From assembly GCF_011043625.1 (NCBI RefSeq), contig NZ_JAAKGT010000001.1, positions 930,001 through 994,000 on the forward strand: a stretch of 64,000 nt of DNA, read 5' to 3'. Numbering within the stretch: the first letter of the stretch is position 1; every line of letters starts with the position of its first letter. The stretch is from Caulobacter sp. 602-2. Its GTDB lineage: Bacteria; Pseudomonadota; Alphaproteobacteria; Caulobacterales; Caulobacteraceae. A program made the translations under genes and the position numbers. Shown here piece by piece: positions 50,273-59,233 of the stretch. The notes beneath the pieces were generated by a model. The model was given only the letters and a program-made list of their open reading frames with translations. It had not been told where the DNA came from and did not search any database.

Positions 50273-52618
50273 CTACCGAGACGGCGTGTAGATCACCGCC
50301 GTCTGGCCCGGCGCCAGGGTCAGGCTCGCCGCGCCTGACGCCAGCTTGCGCTTGGTGACCAGATCGACGCGATCACCGGCCGCCTTCGGCAGCGCGAGCG
50401 TCATGGACTTGTCGACGCTGGCGTTCATGGCGATCAGGTACGGGCCGTAGGCGGCCTCGTAGTAGTAGCCACGCCCGGCGAAGGGATTGTCCTGATCCTT
50501 GTAGCGCGCCTCGGGCGGCCCCTTGGCCACGGGCAGCGCCTCGCCCTCCAGCGCGGCGGACGCCTCGCCGGGATAGGCGACGATCGGGATCGAGCCGGCC
50601 GAGATGTGCGGCGTGGCCCGGCGCACGCAGGTCTTGCCGCTGGGCTCGAAGTCGACCCGGGCGGCGATGGTGGCGATACGGTCGACGGACGGCGTCTGGT
50701 AGTGGAAGCGCGCCAGGCGGTTCACCCCGCAGTTGGCCCGCCAGTAGAGCGACGCATAGAGCACCTCGTCGCCGTTCTTGATCGCCACCACCCCGTCCTC
50801 GGGATCGGCGAACACGAAGTCGGACTGGCCGGGCGTCATCGGCAGCTTCACGTTCGATTTCGGCCAAGCCTTCACGGCCAGCCACTCGTCATAGGCGTCG
50901 AGCAGGCCGATGGTCGTACGCTGGTTCTTGTCCTTCAGCCGATCGCGCAGCACCGCGTAGTACTGTCCATCGTCGAGGGCCTGGCGGGCGATCGCCATCA
51001 GCTGCGGATCGCCCGTGGCGACCGCGACGTTGAAGGGCGTGTTGTCCCAGCCGGACTTCTGCACGTAGGTGGTCGCGCCCGGATAGACCGGGTCGCGCCA
51101 GCCGATCGGCGCCTCCAGCAGCATGGTGCGCGCGCCCTCGGCGTCGATCCCCGGATAGCGGAACGCCATCCGCGCCCTGGCCATCTTCAGGAGCTGGTCG
51201 CGCAGGACCGGATCGCCCTGCCCGCCCGGCGTCGCGGCCGTGGCCTGGTAGATGCTGGTCGCCCAGTCGAGGATCTCGCCGTAGCTGCCGACGAAGCCGA
51301 GCTCCTTGGACAGCCCGGCCTTGGTGAACAGCCTGTAGTCGTCGGCCGAACGGAAGCTGCCGGTGTCGGCGGCGGCGCTGGAATAGGTCGGCTTTCCGGC
51401 CTCGTCGAGACTGCCGGTCCACGGCGAAAGACCCATGGACTCGTAGAAGAAGCGCCGCATCGCCGGCTCGGGCCGGGCCAGAGGGCTGGCAAGCGATCGC
51501 AAGCCCTCGTTGCTCCAGTAGATCCCCAGATCCACGATCATCGACTGGTTGGTGTAGAGCCGCCGGTGAGTCTGGATGTAGCCGAGCCCGGCGTCGAGCA
51601 TCCGGGCATAGGCCTCGCGGCGCTTCGGCGTCCCCTCCACGCCCGCGACCGGCGTGTCGAGATACGGCGCGACATCGGCCTGCAGCAGGCGCAGCGCCTT
51701 GCCGAACGGGCCCATGGCGTCCCAGTCGGCATTGGTGCGGCTGGCGTCGACATAGACGCTCTTCGGATCGGTCAGGAAACGGGCGTAGAAGGCGTCGCCG
51801 CTCTCGATGACCTTGCGGGCCACGGCCGGATTGGCATGGGCCTTGGTCCACGACAGGGCCGCGGCGCGAGCCAGGAACTGCACCTCCAGCACGTTCAGCG
51901 GCCCGGGCTGGGCCAGCTTGCGGTCGATCTCGCGGTTCACCCGCGCCTTCAGGTCTTCGAGCACCTCGGGACCCGCCGACGGCGCGGTCGCCAGCGGCGG
52001 CGCGACCCCGGCCGGATCGCCGCTGTCCAGGAACGGATCGGCATGGACGTAGAGCGCATAGACCGGCCGCGAGGCCTGGGTCATCGGCTTCTGGAAGCTT
52101 TCGAACTGCTGGGTGTAGACCGCGTAGGGACCGCTGGCGCGAATGGCGCAGTCCAGCGCCGCCTTCCCCTTGGTCAGGGTGATCGGCAGCGGGAAGGTGC
52201 GGTAGGTGAAGCGCCCGGCGAAGGGCGGCGCCTGGGTTCCGATGTCGAGAAGCTCGATATCGCCCAGATGGCGATAGCCGATCTGCCTGCCGTCGCAGAA
52301 CAGGGTCAGCTTGCCGTCGTTGACGTCGCCGCCCCACAGGCGGATCGAGGCATAGTTCTGGATGGCCGGATCCACGGTCAGCCGGAACGTCAGGTCGCCG
52401 CTGAACCGCGCGCCGGGCTGGGCCGGCGGCAGACGCCGCGCCGCGACGCCCAGGCCGCCGACGACCTGCTCCGAGGCCGAGGCGTTCACGGCGTGAGCGA
52501 CCTCGGACGCGGCGTCGCCGAACACCACCTTGTCGATCAGCGGCGTGGCCGCCTGGGCCTGCGTCGCGAAAAGGCCGAGCAGAGCGCTCGCGCCGAGGAT
52601 CAGCCGATGCCGGGTCAT
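50273..52618 (-). CDS. Exported protein of unknown function in the polysaccharide locus
   Basis: From ATG 52618 (MTRHRLILGASALLGLF) the protein is about 781 residues, with a signal peptide ending AQAA. The N-terminal part (about 30-190) looks like a beta-sandwich (ASIRLWGGDVNDGKLTLFCDGRQIG). The middle 200-580 is mainly helical, with YTNQSMIVDLGIYWSNEGL and WDNTPFNVAVATGD. The end is again beta-rich (VDLVTKRKLASGAASLTLAPGQ). This sandwich-toroid-sandwich order resembles polysaccharide lyases and some glycosidases, but I recognise no family motif. It lies directly downstream of a TonB receptor under the LacI-type operator, so binding or cleaving the locus polysaccharide is likely. Confidence 0.8.
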   Translation of the reverse strand: MTRHRLILGASALLGLFATQAQAATPLIDKVVFGDAASEVAHAVNASASEQVVGGLGVAARRLPPAQPGARFSGDLTFRLTVDPAIQNYASIRLWGGDVNDGKLTLFCDGRQIGYRHLGDIELLDIGTQAPPFAGRFTYRTFPLPITLTKGKAALDCAIRASGPYAVYTQQFESFQKPMTQASRPVYALYVHADPFLDSGDPAGVAPPLATAPSAGPEVLEDLKARVNREIDRKLAQPGPLNVLEVQFLARAAALSWTKAHANPAVARKVIESGDAFYARFLTDPKSVYVDASRTNADWDAMGPFGKALRLLQADVAPYLDTPVAGVEGTPKRREAYARMLDAGLGYIQTHRRLYTNQSMIVDLGIYWSNEGLRSLASPLARPEPAMRRFFYESMGLSPWTGSLDEAGKPTYSSAAADTGSFRSADDYRLFTKAGLSKELGFVGSYGEILDWATSIYQATAATPGGQGDPVLRDQLLKMARARMAFRYPGIDAEGARTMLLEAPIGWRDPVYPGATTYVQKSGWDNTPFNVAVATGDPQLMAIARQALDDGQYYAVLRDRLKDKNQRTTIGLLDAYDEWLAVKAWPKSNVKLPMTPGQSDFVFADPEDGVVAIKNGDEVLYASLYWRANCGVNRLARFHYQTPSVDRIATIAARVDFEPSGKTCVRRATPHISAGSIPIVAYPGEASAALEGEALPVAKGPPEARYKDQDNPFAGRGYYYEAAYGPYLIAMNASVDKSMTLALPKAAGDRVDLVTKRKLASGAASLTLAPGQTAVIYTPSR

Positions 52619-52705
52619 GCGCCCCTCGTTGATGATGCTTGAGGTAGGGTCGGCGGGCGAGGAAGAACGCCCTCGTCCGCCGGCCTTCAAGGTTCCGGCC
52701 GAGGC

Positions 52706-55591
52706 CTAGAACTCCTTGCGGACGGTCAGCCACACCGACCGCGGCGCGTTGCGCTTCACTAGGTAGCCGGACTCCGGCAACTGCTCGACGACGTCATAGA
52801 CCTGCACGCCGGCGGGAAGATTGGTGCTGATCATCGGGTCGTAGGCCGAGATGTAGGCCTTATCGAGCACATTGCGGACATCCAGCGTGACCATCGTCTT
52901 CTTCAGGCCGCTGTACTGCACCGAGACGTCGAGATTGTCCTGCGCCGGCAGGAACCGGTGGTCGAGCGAGTTGGTGTTCAGCTTGCGCTCGTCCATCCAG
53001 CGATGGCGGACGTTGAGACGGAAATCCTTGTAGCGGTAGGACACCGTGTTGCTCAGCGTCCATTTCGGCGAACGCGCCAGCAGGCCGGCGTCGATGCGCA
53101 GCACGTCGTCGTCCGCGCCGTTGCCGTTCGCGCCGGTGTTCAGCCAGACATAGGCCTCGGTGGTCTTGCCGTTGAGGAAGGTCACCGACGGGTTCCACTC
53201 GAGGTTCCTGGTGACCCGCCACTTGGCCCAGGTCTCGATCCCGCGCGTGAAGTACTTGTTGAAGTTGTCAGGCAGCAGGTAGGTCGAGACGTTGTCCTTG
53301 TCGACGCCGGTCGGATAATCGTTCACCGCGAAGTTCTGGTAGAAGTAGGTGACTTGGCCGTTGAAGCGGCGATCGCCGAAGGTGTAGGCGAACTCGTGGC
53401 CCTTGATGTAGGCCGTCGGGCCCAGCGGGCGCACCAGGGTGGCCGCAGTCGAGTAGCGATTGATCACGCCCGACGACGGCTGCTTGGCGTCGGTGTAGCG
53501 ATAATAGATCTTGTGCTTGTCGTTGAAGTTGTAGCCCAGGGCCACGCTGTAATCGACGAGACTGACCTTCTTGTCGGCGCCGATCACCTTGGCCGGCGCC
53601 TTGGTCATGTAGACGTTGTCGTAGACGGTCAGCGGATCGCCATCGAGGCCGCCGTTGGTCAGCGAGGCCGCGCCCGGATTGCGCAGGTCCCAGGTCTCCG
53701 AATAGGTCCGGGCGTGGAAGTACTGGTATTTGATGCTGGCGTTGAAGTCCCAGTGCTTGGTCGGCGACCAGGCCAAGCCCGCATAGGGCGACAGCTCCAT
53801 GATCCGCGCGCGTTGCGAGACGGTGGTGAAGAGGCCGCTGCCGTAGGAGCCCCAGCCGCCCGCGTCGGTCAGCTGATAGCTCGTGCCGCCATTGGTGACG
53901 TACTTGACGTTCAGGTTCTGGACCTGGCCGTCGGCCCAGGCCGACACGCCCAGCCCATTGGCCCAGTTGTCGTTCACCTGCTCGGAACGCGACAGGTAGA
54001 GGCCGCCGTTCACGCTCCACGTCTCACCGCGATAGGTGGCCGTGAAGTTGCCCATGTAGTCGACGGATTCACGGTAGTTGTCCTCGGCGCGCGTCAGCAG
54101 CACGAGATCCTGCGTGGCGCTTTCGATCGGAAGGGTGTGGTCGTAGCTGCCGTCGGGCTTGGGCGTGACGCCCGTTACCACGCCGCCGCGCATGTCGATG
54201 TCGCGGTTGGGCAAGGTGTTGCCGACGATGCACAGGCTGGTGCTCTGCCAGGTCGCCGCCGTCACCCGCGGACAGGCCACGCCGGTGCGGTAGTTGGTTC
54301 CCAGCTGCGAGCCGGCGACGTTGTTGGCGACGCGCGCCACTTCCTGGCCGGCGGCGTTGGTGAAGACGTAGTAGCCCGGCGTGCGGTCCAGGTTGTTGAT
54401 GTTCAGGCCGAACCGCTCGCGCGTCGCCGCCGCCGAGGCCAGCGAGGCCAACTGCTGGGGCTTGTAGGACTGGCCGCGATAGGTCGACTTCTGGATCCGC
54501 GCCGAGCCGGTGAAGGTCAGGCGCTCGCCGATGTCGTGGTTCCAGCGCAGCGACAGGGCGTCCTGCTTGTAGCGATAGCCGTCGGACGGATCGAGGGTGT
54601 GGCTGCCCGGCTTGAAGTAGTTGGGAACGGTCTGCTTGCCGCCGTTCATGAACAGGTTCACGTCGCGACCGAAGCCCGGGATTTCCTCAGGGTTCTGGTA
54701 GCCGTAGGTCGGCTGCTGGAACGTGGTCAGCTCGGCGTTGGTGTCGTCCAGGTGCTTGTAGACCAGGTTGAACGAGCCGCCGCCGTTGTCGGTGTTGTAG
54801 TCCTTGTAGAGGTTCACCCGGAACTGGCCGCCGTGGTTCAGGTCGAAGCCCGGATCCACCTGGCCGCTGGAGCGGCGGTAGAAGCCGCTGACGCCCAGGC
54901 CCAGGTCGCCCGCCTCGTTGACCCAGCCATAGGCGCCGTCGACCTGCTTCCACGACAGGTGCAGGTCCTCGCCCTCGAAGCCGATCCGGGTCTGGATCAT
55001 CGCGCCGGGCTTCACCTTGCCGGTGATGTAGTTGAAGGTCGCGCCCACCGAGGTGGTGACGCCGGTGGCCGACGAGCCGCCGCGCACGGACTCGACCCGG
55101 CTGGTCGAAATGTCGGCGCGATAGAAATAGCCGTCCTGGAAGCCGCTGAACTTGAACGGCACGACCGGCAGGCCGTCCTCAAGGATCGTGGTCCAGAAAT
55201 AGCCCGAGGTGTTGGCCCCGGTTCCGATGGTCATGCCGCGGGTGAAGACCTCGTTGCGGGCCACGCCGTCGTTGGACTCGACCACCACGCCAGGCATGTC
55301 GCGCAGCATGTCGTCGGCGCTGATCGGCGTGAACTTGCTCATGTCGTCCTCGGACAGCACCGAGAACGAGACATTGGCCTTCTTGGCGGCGGTGCCGACC
55401 ATGACGCCGGTGACGATCACTTCGTCGACGGCCGTGGTCTCGACCGTGACCGGCTTGTCGGCCGACTGCCCCGTCGATTGGGCATGCGCGGCCGTCGCCG
55501 ACAGCGCGCTCGCGCCGGCGGCCAGCGCCAGGACCATGTGAGAAACCTGCAGCGCGCGGTTACGACCGCGCTGAGGGCCGAGATCAGCCAT
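52706..55591 (-). CDS. TonB-dependent receptor of the polysaccharide locus, copy 2
   Basis: The 961-residue protein starts at ATG 55591 with GGGGAGGA upstream. A signal peptide ends AAHAQS. The TonB box is DEVIVTG. A plug domain (MSKFTPISADDMLRDMPGVVVES, VESVRGGSSATGVTTSVGATFNYITG) precedes a barrel ending SVWLTVRKEF. It belongs to a different receptor branch from copy 1, so the locus can take up two ligands or two sizes of the same one. A TTGACA (55735-55730, minus) with a -10 overlapping operator site 4 forms its probable promoter. It heads the operon with the unknown exported protein and the oxygenase. Confidence 0.92.
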   Translation of the reverse strand: MADLGPQRGRNRALQVSHMVLALAAGASALSATAAHAQSTGQSADKPVTVETTAVDEVIVTGVMVGTAAKKANVSFSVLSEDDMSKFTPISADDMLRDMPGVVVESNDGVARNEVFTRGMTIGTGANTSGYFWTTILEDGLPVVPFKFSGFQDGYFYRADISTSRVESVRGGSSATGVTTSVGATFNYITGKVKPGAMIQTRIGFEGEDLHLSWKQVDGAYGWVNEAGDLGLGVSGFYRRSSGQVDPGFDLNHGGQFRVNLYKDYNTDNGGGSFNLVYKHLDDTNAELTTFQQPTYGYQNPEEIPGFGRDVNLFMNGGKQTVPNYFKPGSHTLDPSDGYRYKQDALSLRWNHDIGERLTFTGSARIQKSTYRGQSYKPQQLASLASAAATRERFGLNINNLDRTPGYYVFTNAAGQEVARVANNVAGSQLGTNYRTGVACPRVTAATWQSTSLCIVGNTLPNRDIDMRGGVVTGVTPKPDGSYDHTLPIESATQDLVLLTRAEDNYRESVDYMGNFTATYRGETWSVNGGLYLSRSEQVNDNWANGLGVSAWADGQVQNLNVKYVTNGGTSYQLTDAGGWGSYGSGLFTTVSQRARIMELSPYAGLAWSPTKHWDFNASIKYQYFHARTYSETWDLRNPGAASLTNGGLDGDPLTVYDNVYMTKAPAKVIGADKKVSLVDYSVALGYNFNDKHKIYYRYTDAKQPSSGVINRYSTAATLVRPLGPTAYIKGHEFAYTFGDRRFNGQVTYFYQNFAVNDYPTGVDKDNVSTYLLPDNFNKYFTRGIETWAKWRVTRNLEWNPSVTFLNGKTTEAYVWLNTGANGNGADDDVLRIDAGLLARSPKWTLSNTVSYRYKDFRLNVRHRWMDERKLNTNSLDHRFLPAQDNLDVSVQYSGLKKTMVTLDVRNVLDKAYISAYDPMISTNLPAGVQVYDVVEQLPESGYLVKRNAPRSVWLTVRKEF

Positions 55592-55929
55592 CCTATCCTC
55601 CCCTTCGGACCTTAGGTCCGACGTCGCTCTGCGCCGAGGCCGACACCCCGACCGCGCGCCGCTTTCGAAGACGTCGCGACGACGGCTCCGATCGGCTTGT
55701 TGTTATCGATACCAGCGCATTTCAAGAACTGTCAACGGGATTCGCAACGATGTTTTTCGAGAACATTCGCCTGCGATTTTTCGACTCCAGAGCGACCATT
55801 TCGACGAATAGCGAAATAGATTTTGCTACACAGGCGCGAGGAAACGCTCGATCAGACGCATGTCGACCGACCACAACCATGCGGATACCAACAACACGTG
55901 CGCCGGATCATTACGATCCGAACGCTCGA
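55592..55929. other. Intergenic region, lower GC, with one operator
   Basis: These 338 bases before the copy-2 receptor contain operator site 4 and a probable promoter. The remainder is noticeably AT-richer than the surroundings (runs such as GTTTTTCGAG and GAAATAGATTTTGCTAC), with no convincing reading frame or RNA. It may contain remnants of the missing C-terminal part of the adjacent GntR-like gene, but I could not recognise any. Confidence 0.5.
55701..55714. promoter_or_regulatory. LacI-type operator, site 4
   Basis: TGTTATCGATACCA lies about 110 bases before the copy-2 receptor start and overlaps the -10 position of a promoter whose -35 is TTGACA at 55735-55730 (minus strand), so binding would block transcription. 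Confidence 0.75.
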
Positions 55930-56238
55930 TTACATGGACGAGCTGGAGCTCATGTCCTTCGCGCCTCTCGCCGCCACGTCGTCGATCTCGCCGCGAACCA
56001 CGGTGCCGTGCCGGCGTCGACGCAGGATCAAGTCGTCCGCCGCCAGCAGATCGAGGGCGGCCCGCACCGTGATACGAGCCACGGTGAAACCGCTGGCCAG
56101 CTCGCGCTCGGTCGGCAGGCGACGCTCGCCGTCGAGGATCGCCGCCCGCAGCCGATCAGCAAGTTGCCGATAGAGCGCCACGCGCCCGGTGCGCCTCAGG
56201 GGCGCCCAGCAGACGCCGGACACGGAGGGTTCAACCAC
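55930..56238 (-). CDS. GntR-type DNA-binding domain protein, lacking an effector domain
   Basis: I place the start at GTG 56238, which has GGGGGAGGG seven bases upstream; it begins 17 bases after the GH28-like stop. The 102-residue product contains the GntR winged helix (LYRQLADRLRAAILDGERRLPTERELASGFTVARITVRAALDLLAADDL, then RRRRHGTVVRGE). It stops soon after, ending SSSSSM, where about 150 residues of effector-binding UTRA domain would normally follow. It may be a truncated remnant or a genuine HTH-only regulator. The strong ribosome site suggests it is still translated. Confidence 0.65.
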   Translation of the reverse strand: MVEPSVSGVCWAPLRRTGRVALYRQLADRLRAAILDGERRLPTERELASGFTVARITVRAALDLLAADDLILRRRRHGTVVRGEIDDVAARGAKDMSSSSSM

Positions 56239-56255
56239 TCGCCAGCCCTCCCCCG

Positions 56256-57686
56256 CTACCTGAAGCTCACGCCTTCGACATTGGGCCCGATCTCGATCAC
56301 CGCAGGATCGGCCGTCTTCAGCCGCTTTCCGCCGATGGTCACGTTCTCGAAGCTGATGTTCCGGACCGGGCGATCGGCGCCGTAGCCCGAGATCGTCGAC
56401 GGGCTGGGCCAGCCGTCGCCGGAGAAGCGGATGTTGCGGAAACGCACGCCGTCGACCAGCAGGCCGGGGCTCGTTCCGTACTTGGCGTTGAACACCGTGC
56501 GCACGTTGACGAGCTTGCCCTCCTCGATCTGCTCGACGCGGATATCGTCGAACAGCACGTCGCGGACGGTGTTGTCGTCGCCGGCGCTGATGGCCAGCGC
56601 GCCCTGGTACTCGGGATCGTCCTCGTCGAGCCCCAGGATGTCGATGTTCTCGAAGCGCAGGCCCTCCAGCACATTGCGGGCCTTGGTGTCGCCGTGCAGG
56701 CCGATGAAAACCGCATGCGCCACGTCGGGCCAGAAGATCGAGTCGCGCACCCTCACCCGCCGGGTGTCGCCGACGCCCGACTTGCGGGTGGCGTAGACCG
56801 CGACGCTGTCGTCGGAGGTGCGGATGAAGGCCCGCTCGACGGTCACGTCGCTGCAGGCGAAGACGTTGACGCCGTCCGACCACGAACCGTTGCTCAAGGT
56901 CTTGATGTCCTTGAAGGTCACGTTGCTCGACGAGGCGCAGGCGATCGTGCCGTGCTTGGGGGTCAGGAAGGTCAGCCCCTCGACGGTGACGTTCCGGGAA
57001 TCCTGCACGACCAGCTGATCGGCGGGCCGGTCGATGATCCCCCGGCCGATGATGCGGACGTTCTCGACCTTCTCGGGCTTGAACACGCCCTGCAGGATCG
57101 CGCCGCCGGCGACATAGATCGTCTGGCCCGACTTGACCGGGAACACCCCGCCCGGCGGCGCGTGCAGCCCCGCCTCGTAGAAGACGACGTCCGGGCCCGG
57201 CACCGGCCTGGGGATCGGCGCGCCGGCGAAGATGTGCAGGTTGTGCAGGCGATCGCCGTCGAACTCGATCGATAGGTTCTGCGGCTGGTCGATGGTGAAC
57301 AGCACGACGCCGTTCTCGACCTTGTGCCTGATCGCCTTGCTGGCGGGCCTCACCTCGACACGCTTGAAGTCGCCGTTGTTCTTGCGGACCCCGATCTCCA
57401 CTCGCCCCTCGAAGTCGAACTGCACGACCGAGACGTCGCTGGGCCCATCGGAATCGACCTTGGCGGTGTATTCGTAGAGGTCGCGCCAGGGACCGCCCGG
57501 CTTGCGCACCCGGACCGTGAAGGCGTCGTTGTGCATGCTGTAGAACAGGCCGCCCGGCGGCAGCGGATAGACATGCAACCCCGACGCATCGGCTTGGCCG
57601 GCGGCGCAAGCGCCGCTCGCCGCCAGACCCGCCGCGATCGCGGCGGCGCCCGCCAGCCAGGACGATTTTCGAGCCGTGAACCCCAT
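56256..57686 (-). CDS. Exported GH28-like beta-helix glycosidase B
   Basis: The 476-residue paralogue of the 42529-44010 protein has GGAGG eight bases before its ATG and a signal peptide ending ACAAG. It has the same N-terminal sandwich (HNDAFTVRVRKPGGPWRDLYEY) and beta-helix. Candidate catalytic acids are Asp271 in WSDGVN and Asp292-Asp293 in TSDDSV, with His324 and His331 in VAHAVFIGLHGD. It lacks the roughly 20-residue Cys-containing insert that copy A has after the DD motif. Operator site 5 lies about 120 bases upstream. Cleavage of a uronate-rich backbone outside the cytoplasm is the expected role. Confidence 0.82.
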   Translation of the reverse strand: MGFTARKSSWLAGAAAIAAGLAASGACAAGQADASGLHVYPLPPGGLFYSMHNDAFTVRVRKPGGPWRDLYEYTAKVDSDGPSDVSVVQFDFEGRVEIGVRKNNGDFKRVEVRPASKAIRHKVENGVVLFTIDQPQNLSIEFDGDRLHNLHIFAGAPIPRPVPGPDVVFYEAGLHAPPGGVFPVKSGQTIYVAGGAILQGVFKPEKVENVRIIGRGIIDRPADQLVVQDSRNVTVEGLTFLTPKHGTIACASSSNVTFKDIKTLSNGSWSDGVNVFACSDVTVERAFIRTSDDSVAVYATRKSGVGDTRRVRVRDSIFWPDVAHAVFIGLHGDTKARNVLEGLRFENIDILGLDEDDPEYQGALAISAGDDNTVRDVLFDDIRVEQIEEGKLVNVRTVFNAKYGTSPGLLVDGVRFRNIRFSGDGWPSPSTISGYGADRPVRNISFENVTIGGKRLKTADPAVIEIGPNVEGVSFR

Positions 57687-57804
57687 CGCGCACTCCTCCC
57701 CGAGCGACGCTCTGCCAGCCTGGCGGCGTCATTGTTCTCAACGTCGAGCGGCCTGATCGACGCAAGCCGTCGAAAAACCTTGCGGATCGCCCGAACACGA
57801 ATAT

Positions 57805-57818
57805 TGATATCGATATCA
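57805..57818. promoter_or_regulatory. LacI-type operator, site 5
   Basis: TGATATCGATATCA, a perfect palindrome, lies upstream of the minus-strand GH28-like gene B. It shares a divergent region with site 6, 53 bases away. Confidence 0.8.
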
Positions 57819-57871
57819 CATCACTCGCGCAAGCCCCCGGCCCAGCGAGCGACAACGACGCCGAAAGCACT

Positions 57872-57885
57872 TGGTATCGTTATCA
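57872..57885. promoter_or_regulatory. LacI-type operator, site 6
   Basis: TGGTATCGTTATCA lies about 70 bases before the symporter start at 57954. Together with site 5 it controls both arms of the divergent region. Confidence 0.75.
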
Positions 57886-57953
57886 GATCAGTCTATGACC
57901 GAAGGGTCGGACCAGTCGCGCCATGCAGCGCGGCCGGCGCGGGAGGGTGTCGA

Positions 57954-59231
57954 ATGGCCATCAGGAAGAACTACGCGCTGCTGAGCGCCTTCCTCTTCTT
58001 CTACTTCTTCGCCCAGGCCATGAGCATCTCGCTGCTGGCCCTGTGGCTGAAGCGGACCCTGGGCCTTTCCGGCGCCGAGACCGGCGTGGTGTTCGCCGCC
58101 AACTTCATCTTCGCGATGATCTCCCAGCCCTTGTACGGGTTCGTTTCCGACAAGGTGGGGCTGCGCAAGACCATCCTGTGGCTGATCAGCGGGCTGGTCG
58201 TGCTGTCGGGCGCTTTCTTCGCGTTCGTCTACGGCCCGCTCCTGAAGACCAACCTGCTGCTAGGCGCGATCGCCGGCGGGGCCTATCTGGGCGTCACCTT
58301 CATCGCCGGCAGCTACGCCCTGGAGTCGTTCGTCGACCGCGTGGGCCGAAAGTACGGCTTCGAGTACAGCCGCGCCCGCCTGTGGGGCTCGCTGGGCTTC
58401 GCCGCCGCGGCGTTCTTCTCGGGCCGTCTGTTCAACCTCGACCCGCTCTACAACTTCGCCCTGGCCTCGTGCGCGGGCCTCGTCCTGCTGCCGCTGCTGG
58501 CCTTCGCGAAGATCGAGCCCAGCGCCGACGAGCGCGAGCGCTCCGACGCCCTCAAGCCCGCCGACGCCATGGCCATCTTCAAGCTGCCGAAGTTCTGGGG
58601 CTTCATGGTGCTGATCCTGGGCGTGACGAACCTCTATCTCGTCTACGACCAGCAGTTCCCGGCCTTCTACGCCTCGCACTTCGCCGATCCCAAGCAGGGC
58701 GCGGCCATGTTCGGCTACCTGAACTCGGCCCAGATCTTCCTCGAGGCCGGCATGCTGTTCGTCGCGCCGTTCGTGGTGAACAGGATCGGAGCCAAGAACG
58801 GTCTGCTGCTGGCCGCTGCGATCATGATCGTGCGCATCGCGGGCTCGGGCCTGGTGCACGGCCCCGTGCCGATCTCGGCGATGAAGATGCTGCACTCGCT
58901 TGAGCTGCCGATCCTGGTGGTGTCGATCTTCCGCTACATCGCCTTCCACTTCGAAAGCCGGCTGGCCTCGACGCTGTATCTGGTGGGCGTCAGCTTCGGC
59001 CATTCGCTGGGCCTGGCCATGCTGTCGCCGATCGTCGGCAAGAGCTACGACCTGATCGGCTTCCCCAGCACCTACCTGCTGATCGCTCTGTTCGCCGCCG
59101 CCTTCTGGGTCGCTTCGGTGTTCGCCCTCTCCCCCACTCCGCGCGAGGCGCCGCCCGCCAAGGACGCCGAACCTGATCCGGCCCTGGCGCAAGCCGACCT
59201 GGGCGGAGCCGACGTGGCCAAGGTCAATTGA
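57954..59231 (+). CDS. MFS oligosaccharide:proton symporter (LacY-like)
   Basis: From ATG 57954 (MAIRKNYALLSAFLFFYFFAQ, GGGAGG seven bases upstream) the protein is 425 residues with twelve membrane segments. FYFFAQAMSISLLALWLKR, GFVSDKVGLRKT and the C-terminal YLVGVSFGHSLGLAMLSPIVG fit the oligosaccharide:H+ symporter family. It would carry short, probably unsaturated-uronate-containing, oligosaccharides from the periplasm to the cytoplasm. The GH88 gene follows with only two bases between stop and ATG, linking import to cytoplasmic cleavage. Confidence 0.88.
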   Translation: MAIRKNYALLSAFLFFYFFAQAMSISLLALWLKRTLGLSGAETGVVFAANFIFAMISQPLYGFVSDKVGLRKTILWLISGLVVLSGAFFAFVYGPLLKTNLLLGAIAGGAYLGVTFIAGSYALESFVDRVGRKYGFEYSRARLWGSLGFAAAAFFSGRLFNLDPLYNFALASCAGLVLLPLLAFAKIEPSADERERSDALKPADAMAIFKLPKFWGFMVLILGVTNLYLVYDQQFPAFYASHFADPKQGAAMFGYLNSAQIFLEAGMLFVAPFVVNRIGAKNGLLLAAAIMIVRIAGSGLVHGPVPISAMKMLHSLELPILVVSIFRYIAFHFESRLASTLYLVGVSFGHSLGLAMLSPIVGKSYDLIGFPSTYLLIALFAAAFWVASVFALSPTPREAPPAKDAEPDPALAQADLGGADVAKVN

Positions 59232-59233
59232 CG

